A DNA stretch of 64,000 bases from Flavobacteriales bacterium (GTDB lineage Bacteria; Bacteroidota; Bacteroidia; Flavobacteriales_F; PHOS-HE28), in contig CP064979.1 in the NCBI GenBank assembly GCA_016699575.1, positions 4,278,001-4,342,000 on the forward strand. Direction: 5' to 3'. The notes under the pieces were generated by a model. The model saw only the letters and a list, made by a program, of their open reading frames with translations. It was not told the DNA's origin and searched no databases. Numbering within the stretch: the stretch's first letter is position 1; each line of letters begins with the position of its first letter. Made by a program: the position numbers and the translations under genes. Below are positions 59,818 to 64,000 of the stretch, piece after piece.

Positions 59818-60070
59818 GCCATGCCGCTCAAAAGCAGCGGCACGTCGTACAACTACGAATTACAAGGCTGTACAGGAGTTAGGGTTCTGACCCTCAGGGA
59901 CCCGCGTGGCAATTCAAGGCCCCCCTCATCTCAGTTCTTGAGGCGCTCGGCCAATTGAAAAACATAATTTATCAACAGCCGGGTCGAACCGGCCTGTGGT
60001 TGGTCGCGGGTGCTCACATTCGCCCCGCAGGGGCCCGGAAGGTTGCACGCCCAGGAAACCGAATGAACCA
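59818..60070. other. 253-bp gap after the integron-like array
   Basis: No gene is seen. It contains a short dyad GGGTTCTGACCCTCAGGGACCC near 59881 and GC-rich hairpin-like segments such as CCGGGTCGAACCGG near 59981. It would be the original sequence 3' of attI before cassettes arrived. No remnant R'' core with the sequence GGCGGTCAAC was found, so there is no fourth cassette. Confidence 0.5.
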
Positions 60071-60943
60071 ATGAGCACACAGAAGGAGAGCATTGAATGG
60101 GTGGCGGTGGCGGAAATCGTGCTGGGCACGAACGCGCGCACCATCAAACCCAGCAAAGACCGCATCAACGAGTATGCCCGCAGCATAGCCATGTACGGCA
60201 TACTGGTGCCGCTGATCGCTGACAAGAAGGGCGATGGCTACCACCTGCAAGCGGGCTACACCCGTATGGCCGCCCTAGCCCAATTGAAAGAGGACAAGGC
60301 ATTAACGGCCCTGGCCAAGATCAATGGCGTGGACCTGGAGCGTGTGCCGGTGCGCATCTACAAAGGCGACGACAAGGGCCGGCTGATGCTGCCCATCATC
60401 GAGAACAACTTCCACGACGTGATGAACGAAGTGGACGTGGCCACCCAAGTGAAGCACCTGCTGGACGCCGGCGAGGATGTGAAGAACCTCGAGGACTTCT
60501 TCGGCAAGGTGAAGTTCACGCTGCTGCTGAGCGTGCTGGCCCTGCCGCCTGAGGTGCAGGAGCTGATCAAGGCCGATCGCATCAAAGCGAGCACCGCCGT
60601 GAAGTTCGCCAAGGAGATACCCGAGCCAGCCAAGTTGCTGAAGGCTTTGAACAAGGCCACGGACAAGGTGGAGGAATTGTACAAGAGCGGCAAACGCAAG
60701 AACAAGCGCATCACCGAAGGTGTGCTGAAAGGCAAACAAACACCCATGAAGGTGGTGAACGATGTGGCCGCGCACCTGAAGACGAACAAGCTGAAGGGCG
60801 CGGACCTGCTGCTCAACTTCCTGCACGGCCTGCAGAGCGGCATGGACGCGCAGACCTTGCTTGAAGCGTTGGCCGAGGGCACCACCATACCAGCACCCCC
60901 GGTGAAGAAACGCGGGCGGAAGAAGAAGGTGGTGGAGGCGTGA
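60071..60943 (+). CDS. Solitary ParB/Srx-domain nuclease-like protein
   Basis: The 290-residue protein has an N-terminal ParB-like domain: VAEIVLGTNARTIKPSKDRINEYARSIAMYGILVPLIADKKGDGYHLQAGYTRMAALAQL, where the NxR and AGxTRxxA blocks are the domain hallmarks. A helical middle resembles a KorB/ParB HTH, and a basic C-terminus (PPVKKRGRKKKVVE) could bind DNA. There is no ParA partner next to it, so chromosome segregation is unlikely. It lies directly after the integron-like array and may come from a plasmid or phage. The ATG at 60071 is chosen over an upstream frame because the conserved domain starts just after it. Confidence 0.82.
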   Translation: MSTQKESIEWVAVAEIVLGTNARTIKPSKDRINEYARSIAMYGILVPLIADKKGDGYHLQAGYTRMAALAQLKEDKALTALAKINGVDLERVPVRIYKGDDKGRLMLPIIENNFHDVMNEVDVATQVKHLLDAGEDVKNLEDFFGKVKFTLLLSVLALPPEVQELIKADRIKASTAVKFAKEIPEPAKLLKALNKATDKVEELYKSGKRKNKRITEGVLKGKQTPMKVVNDVAAHLKTNKLKGADLLLNFLHGLQSGMDAQTLLEALAEGTTIPAPPVKKRGRKKKVVEA

Positions 60944-61030
60944 GGGCCTGCTTGGGGGCTCTTCGAACTCTATCGGATCTTGGGCGCGCCGGACGTGAGA
61001 CGCAAGTAGTAGCCAGGAGGCTGGAAGGTT

Positions 61031-61114
61031 CACACGGAGCCACGGAGGCACGGAGCGTCCGTGATGAAGTGGTGGACACGTGGGCCCAACTCCGTGCCTC
61101 CGTGGCTCTGTGTG
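61031..61114. repeat. Palindromic CACAGAG/CACGGAG repeat upstream of smpB
   Basis: Arms 61031-61055 and 61090-61114 are 25-bp inverted repeats with 24 matches, the best-conserved copy of the family in this window. The loop is 34 bp. It lies in the gap between parB-like and smpB. Confidence 0.8.
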
Positions 61115-61185
61115 CGCCTACGACAAAGCAGTGCTTGAAAACGCGCTGGACCAAGTCCGGACACTCTTTCCCGCATCTTCGCCGC

Positions 61186-61626
61186 GTGAGCACCATTGAG
61201 GCCAAGAACCGCAAAGCATCGTTCGAGTACCACTTGCTGGACACGTACGAGGCGGGCATGGTATTGATGGGCAGCGAGATCAAGAGCATCCGCGCCGGCG
61301 GGGCCAGCATCAACGAGGCGTTCTGCACGTTCCAAGGCGCCGACCTGGTGGTGCGCAACATGCAGATCAACCCCTACGGCACCAACGTGCATTTCGTGCA
61401 CGAGCCCAAGCGCGACCGCAAGCTGCTGCTGCACGCGCGCGAGCTGGACAAGCTTAAGCGCAAGCTCCGCGACCAAGGTGTGACGATCGTGCCGTTGCGG
61501 CTGTTCGTCAATGCCAAGGGCTTCGCGAAGCTGGAGGTGGCCTTGGCCAAGGGCAAGAAGCTGCACGACAAGCGCGACAGCCTGAAGGAGAAGGACGTGA
61601 AGCGCGACATGGCGCGTGGCGAATGA
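61186..61626 (+). CDS. smpB: SsrA-binding protein SmpB
   Basis: SmpB is the tmRNA-binding factor of trans-translation. The 146-residue protein has AKNRKASFEYHLLDTYEAGMVLMGSEIKSIRAGGASINEAFCTFQGADLVVRNMQINPY, the family's core, and the basic C-terminal tail KGKKLHDKRDSLKEKDVKRDMARGE, which folds in the decoding site. A GTG at 61186 is the start; CATCTTCG lies exactly 4 nt before it. It overlaps the following glycosyltransferase-type gene by 4 bp (ATGA). Confidence 0.97.
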   Translation: MSTIEAKNRKASFEYHLLDTYEAGMVLMGSEIKSIRAGGASINEAFCTFQGADLVVRNMQINPYGTNVHFVHEPKRDRKLLLHARELDKLKRKLRDQGVTIVPLRLFVNAKGFAKLEVALAKGKKLHDKRDSLKEKDVKRDMARGE

Positions 61627-63467
61627 GCACGCAATGGCTGCCCGGCGACCGCACCGAACGGTGGGTTTTCATGGGGTTGCTTGTGTTGGCTACGGTGCTG
61701 CGCTTGTGGAACCTTCCCAACCTGCCCTTCGCACACGATGAGCTGAGCGCGCTGCTCCGCCTCTACCCTTCTCTTGGTCAGACCATCCACGGTGGTGTGA
61801 TGATCGGCGACACGCACCCGCCCGGCGTGCAGGTGTTCCTCTGGTGCTGGACGAACCTCTTCGGCACAAGCGAAGTGGCCGTGAAACTGCCGTTCATCCT
61901 GCTGAGCGTTGTGGCTTTGTTCTACTGGTACCGTGTTGCAAGCGCATGGGCCGGTGTCCAAGCCGCATTGCTCATAACGGCACTGCTGGCCACGGCGCAA
62001 TACACCGTCATGTATGGGCAACTCGCGCGTCCTTATGCCTTCGGCTTCTTCTCGGTGGGGCTGATGGCCGATCAGTTGGTGCGCTTCGCGGCAGATGGCC
62101 GTCGCGCCCATCTTGTCGGCTTCGTTGCGGGTGCAGTCCTTTCTGCCTACGCACACCACTTCGCGTTATTGACCGCTGCTCTCTTGGCTTGCGCAGGACT
62201 TTGGCTCGTGCCGCGCGGGCATCGCCGTGGCTTTCTGCTGGCCTGCACCCTGGCAGTCCTGCTTTATGCGCCCAACGTCATCATCACCCTGCACCAGATG
62301 GGCATGGGCGGCCTTGCGTCGTGGCTGCATCCACCAAGTGCAACATGGATCCCTGACTACCTCGCCTGGGTGGTCATGTATTCGGTGCCACTGATGGCTT
62401 GTGTTGCCGCGTTGGTTGTTTGGAGCTTGTTCCAGCTAGCTCGCCACAACGGCTTGGGGGAACGGCTGTTCTGGACTTCGCTTTTGCTCGGCGTGGCGCC
62501 GCTCGCTATCGGTTATGCGTACAGCGTACAGCGGGCACCTGTACTCCAGTACAGTGTGCTCATCTTCTCGTTCCCCTTCCTGCTCATCGCGTTGTTCATG
62601 GGGCTGAAGGCGCTGCCACGCGGCATCACCATCGGTGCATGTGCTGTGCTCGCGGGGCTGTCCGTGTCCGCGCTGGTGCGTGACCGCCAGCACTACACGC
62701 TGTTGTACAACAGCCGTTACGAAGCCTATGCCGAAGCCATGGCCAGCGCTGGCCCGCAAGACCTCGTGATCATCGATGCGCAGTCGGCCATGCTCGAGCA
62801 CTACCTCGACAAATGGAAGTTGAACGCCGGTGCGAACACCTTCACAGTGTCGCAGTTCGACAGCTTGGAGAAAGTGGTGCGGCTGCTCGCCAACGAAGAA
62901 CTGCGCACGGCCACCATCGGGTTTGCGCCCAACTCGCCGCCTGATCTGCTTGCCGTGGTGCAGGAGCGGTTCCCGGTTGTTGAGCGCGTGGAGCATTTCT
63001 GCGAAGGCAGTTTGTACCGTTTCGTGAAGAGCGGGGTTGATGACCACTCGATGGCCTACTCCACTGCCAAACCCTGGTCGGACAGCACGGTGGTGGAATT
63101 CCCGGCGATCCTGGAGGCCAAGGTGGGCGATGTATGCACCGATGCGAACGCGTTGTTCGAGGTACGGGCCGTGCTACCTCGCTCGGCCCCTGATCCGGCT
63201 GAGCTGGAACTGGAGTTGTACGACGGCGGTGCTTTCGTGGGCTGGTTCGGCGCGCCCAAGTGGGCCGGCCTACCCCGCCCGGACGGCAGCAGAACGCTCC
63301 ATCTGGCTTTCAGGGCAAGCGAGCATGATGCGTTCGTCCAGAACCTGCGCGTTCGGATGTTCCTGCGGAACAAGACAGGGCGCTGGTTGGGCACACCTGG
63401 ACTTTCGTACCGCGGTCGCCCCGGCAACCCAGTGCTATACGGGCTGTATGCACCTGTTCCGCGCTAG
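61623..63467 (+). CDS. GT39-like integral membrane glycosyltransferase
   Basis: The 614-residue protein has about ten transmembrane helices in its first 360 residues and a long soluble C-terminal domain. The first periplasmic loop carries the conserved acidic pair FAHDELSAL and GDTHPPG, a layout shared by GT39/PMT-type and ArnT-like transferases that use polyprenyl-phosphate sugars. The C-terminal part (DLVIIDAQSAMLEHYL, then beta-rich with GAFVGWFGAPKWAG) is unassigned. Likely role: addition of a sugar to protein or lipid at the outer face of the inner membrane. It overlaps smpB by 4 bp. Confidence 0.8.
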   Translation: MSTQWLPGDRTERWVFMGLLVLATVLRLWNLPNLPFAHDELSALLRLYPSLGQTIHGGVMIGDTHPPGVQVFLWCWTNLFGTSEVAVKLPFILLSVVALFYWYRVASAWAGVQAALLITALLATAQYTVMYGQLARPYAFGFFSVGLMADQLVRFAADGRRAHLVGFVAGAVLSAYAHHFALLTAALLACAGLWLVPRGHRRGFLLACTLAVLLYAPNVIITLHQMGMGGLASWLHPPSATWIPDYLAWVVMYSVPLMACVAALVVWSLFQLARHNGLGERLFWTSLLLGVAPLAIGYAYSVQRAPVLQYSVLIFSFPFLLIALFMGLKALPRGITIGACAVLAGLSVSALVRDRQHYTLLYNSRYEAYAEAMASAGPQDLVIIDAQSAMLEHYLDKWKLNAGANTFTVSQFDSLEKVVRLLANEELRTATIGFAPNSPPDLLAVVQERFPVVERVEHFCEGSLYRFVKSGVDDHSMAYSTAKPWSDSTVVEFPAILEAKVGDVCTDANALFEVRAVLPRSAPDPAELELELYDGGAFVGWFGAPKWAGLPRPDGSRTLHLAFRASEHDAFVQNLRVRMFLRNKTGRWLGTPGLSYRGRPGNPVLYGLYAPVPR

Positions 63468-63496
63468 CCATAAGCTACTGATATCCAGAGCAAAAG

Positions 63497-63529
63497 AGGA
63501 ACGGCAATGGCTTATTGCGTGCCGTTCCT
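63497..63529 (+). terminator. Hairpin terminator after the GT39-like gene
   Basis: A perfect 10-bp stem (AGGAACGGCA / TGCCGTTCCT) with a 13-nt loop lies 30 bp after the stop. The following bases (GAGCCATTAAC) give only a weak U-tract. Confidence 0.65.
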
Positions 63530-63612
63530 GAGCCATTAACCACCGTTAACCGATCGTTGACATCGGGCAGGCATCCCTCCCCCCCTGGTCCACGTCTTCT
63601 AGGTGGAACCAC

Positions 63613-63804
63613 ATGTCACGCGCTTACAAAATAGCCCTGATCCTGAAGAGCCGCACCAGCCTGCCGGTGTACAAGGATCTTACGAAGCTGAGCGATCGCG
63701 AGTTGGACGAACAGGTGGCCACCATGATCGGTCGGATGCGCCGCAATGAGAGCGCGGTGATCGCACGCATGGTGCAGCGCACCCCGACGTTCAGCCTGAA
63801 CTGA
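63613..63804 (+). CDS. Small protein, unknown
   Basis: The 63-residue basic protein (ALILKSRTSLPVYKDLTKLSDRELDEQVATMIGRMRRNESAVIARMVQRTP) has no signal peptide. It is mostly helical, with an amphipathic middle, and could bind nucleic acid. It lies alone after the terminator and before the partial gene at the window end. A hairpin-like CGGGATAACTCCCG follows its stop near 63820. Confidence 0.5.
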   Translation: MSRAYKIALILKSRTSLPVYKDLTKLSDRELDEQVATMIGRMRRNESAVIARMVQRTPTFSLN

Positions 63805-63870
63805 TCCGCCGCGAACGGCCGCTCCGGGATAACTCCCGCGGCTTGTTCATGCTTGCCCGTTGGCCGTTTT

Positions 63871-63878
63871 TATATTCG
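63871..63878 (+). promoter_or_regulatory. -7-like box TATATTCG
   Basis: This box differs from the TAnnTTTG consensus at one position. It lies 18 nt before the ATG at 63897. The same octamer occurs upstream of rhlE. Confidence 0.4.
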
Positions 63879-63896
63879 GCCCACGAAACGAAAGCC

Positions 63897-64000
63897 ATGA
63901 GCAGCCACGATCACCACAACGATTTCATTCCACAAGAGGCCGAGCAGAACGAGATCGGCGGACCTGTGCTCGTAGCGCTCCTGACGCTAGGGATGATCGT
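63897..64000 (+). CDS. Partial gene, His-rich start, probable membrane protein
   Basis: Only about 34 codons are in the window. It begins with SSHDHHNDFIPQEAEQNEIGG and then enters a hydrophobic stretch (PVLVALLTLGMI). Small Bacteroidota proteins near cytochrome oxidase genes share this kind of start, but the fragment is too short for identification. It runs off the right edge. Confidence 0.45.
   Translation, partial: MSSHDHHNDFIPQEAEQNEIGGPVLVALLTLGMI

Noticed and set aside
59881..60000. Possible tRNA near GGGTCGAACCGG
   Set aside because: A T-loop-like GGTCGAACC is visible, but no acceptor stem, D arm or anticodon arm of proper length could be built around it.
16143..61114. Reading the CACAGAG/CACGGAG repeats as tRNA or riboswitch elements
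   Set aside because: The arms are simple tandem-derived dyads without cloverleaf or aptamer features, and they occur in unrelated settings.

Overview
The window reads as a chromosomal segment of a GC-rich member of the Bacteroidota, most likely Flavobacteriales. Evidence: type IX secretion (T9SS) parts and cargo (PorP/SprF-like barrel, CHU_C-type and Por-type C-terminal sorting domains, a PorE-like TPR/PD40/OmpA protein), a DUF5723-like barrel, HAE1-type RND efflux, and Bacteroidota -7 promoter boxes of the form TAnnTTTG. No rRNA, tRNA or CRISPR array was seen.

Layout. 0-9.4 kb: housekeeping genes (yajC 3' end, coaE, a DnaQ-like exonuclease, a PlsC-like acyltransferase, a cyclophilin, rhlE, a TPR histidine kinase, rarA) with a 167-bp MITE-like element at 2274-2440. 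9.4-16 kb: lipoprotein and outer-membrane genes, the PorE-like gene and queE. 16-25 kb: KirBac channel, M14 peptidase, folD, and an arginase/CtlX/DinB operon. 25-30 kb: ftsK, whose last 83 bp are duplicated on both sides of a DUF433/DUF5615 toxin-antitoxin pair, followed by small genes of unknown function. 30-43 kb: T9SS-exported sulfatase, reductase with an apparent 1-nt deletion, tripartite efflux operon, cytochrome c/PHM-like secreted oxidase, yaaA, MFS transporter. 43-54.5 kb: giant T9SS adhesin with its PorP/SprF partner, then pyrD, HMG-CoA lyase-like and argS. 54.5-56 kb: metal locus (TonB receptor, DtxR regulator, ZIP transporter) around a shared palindromic operator.

The most unusual region is 56.1-59.8 kb: a tyrosine recombinase followed in the same orientation by three cassettes, two of them strikingly AT-rich. 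Each cassette is one ORF ending in a 122-133 bp imperfect palindrome with the layout of an integron attC site. In every cassette the core at its start is the reverse complement of the core at its own end, which is what cassettes excised and inserted as circles would leave. The recombinase resembles IntI around the catalytic His/Tyr motifs and at its C-terminus but seems to lack the IntI-specific insertion, and attI would lie 3' of it. I read this as a reverse-oriented, integron-like system of Bacteroidota. The rest of the window (60-64 kb) holds a solitary ParB-like gene, smpB, a GT39-like membrane protein and small genes.

Other recurring structure: palindromic intergenic repeats built from CACAGAGGCACGGAG-like arms, and promoter-like boxes exactly 4 nt upstream of many start codons, which suggests leaderless transcripts.
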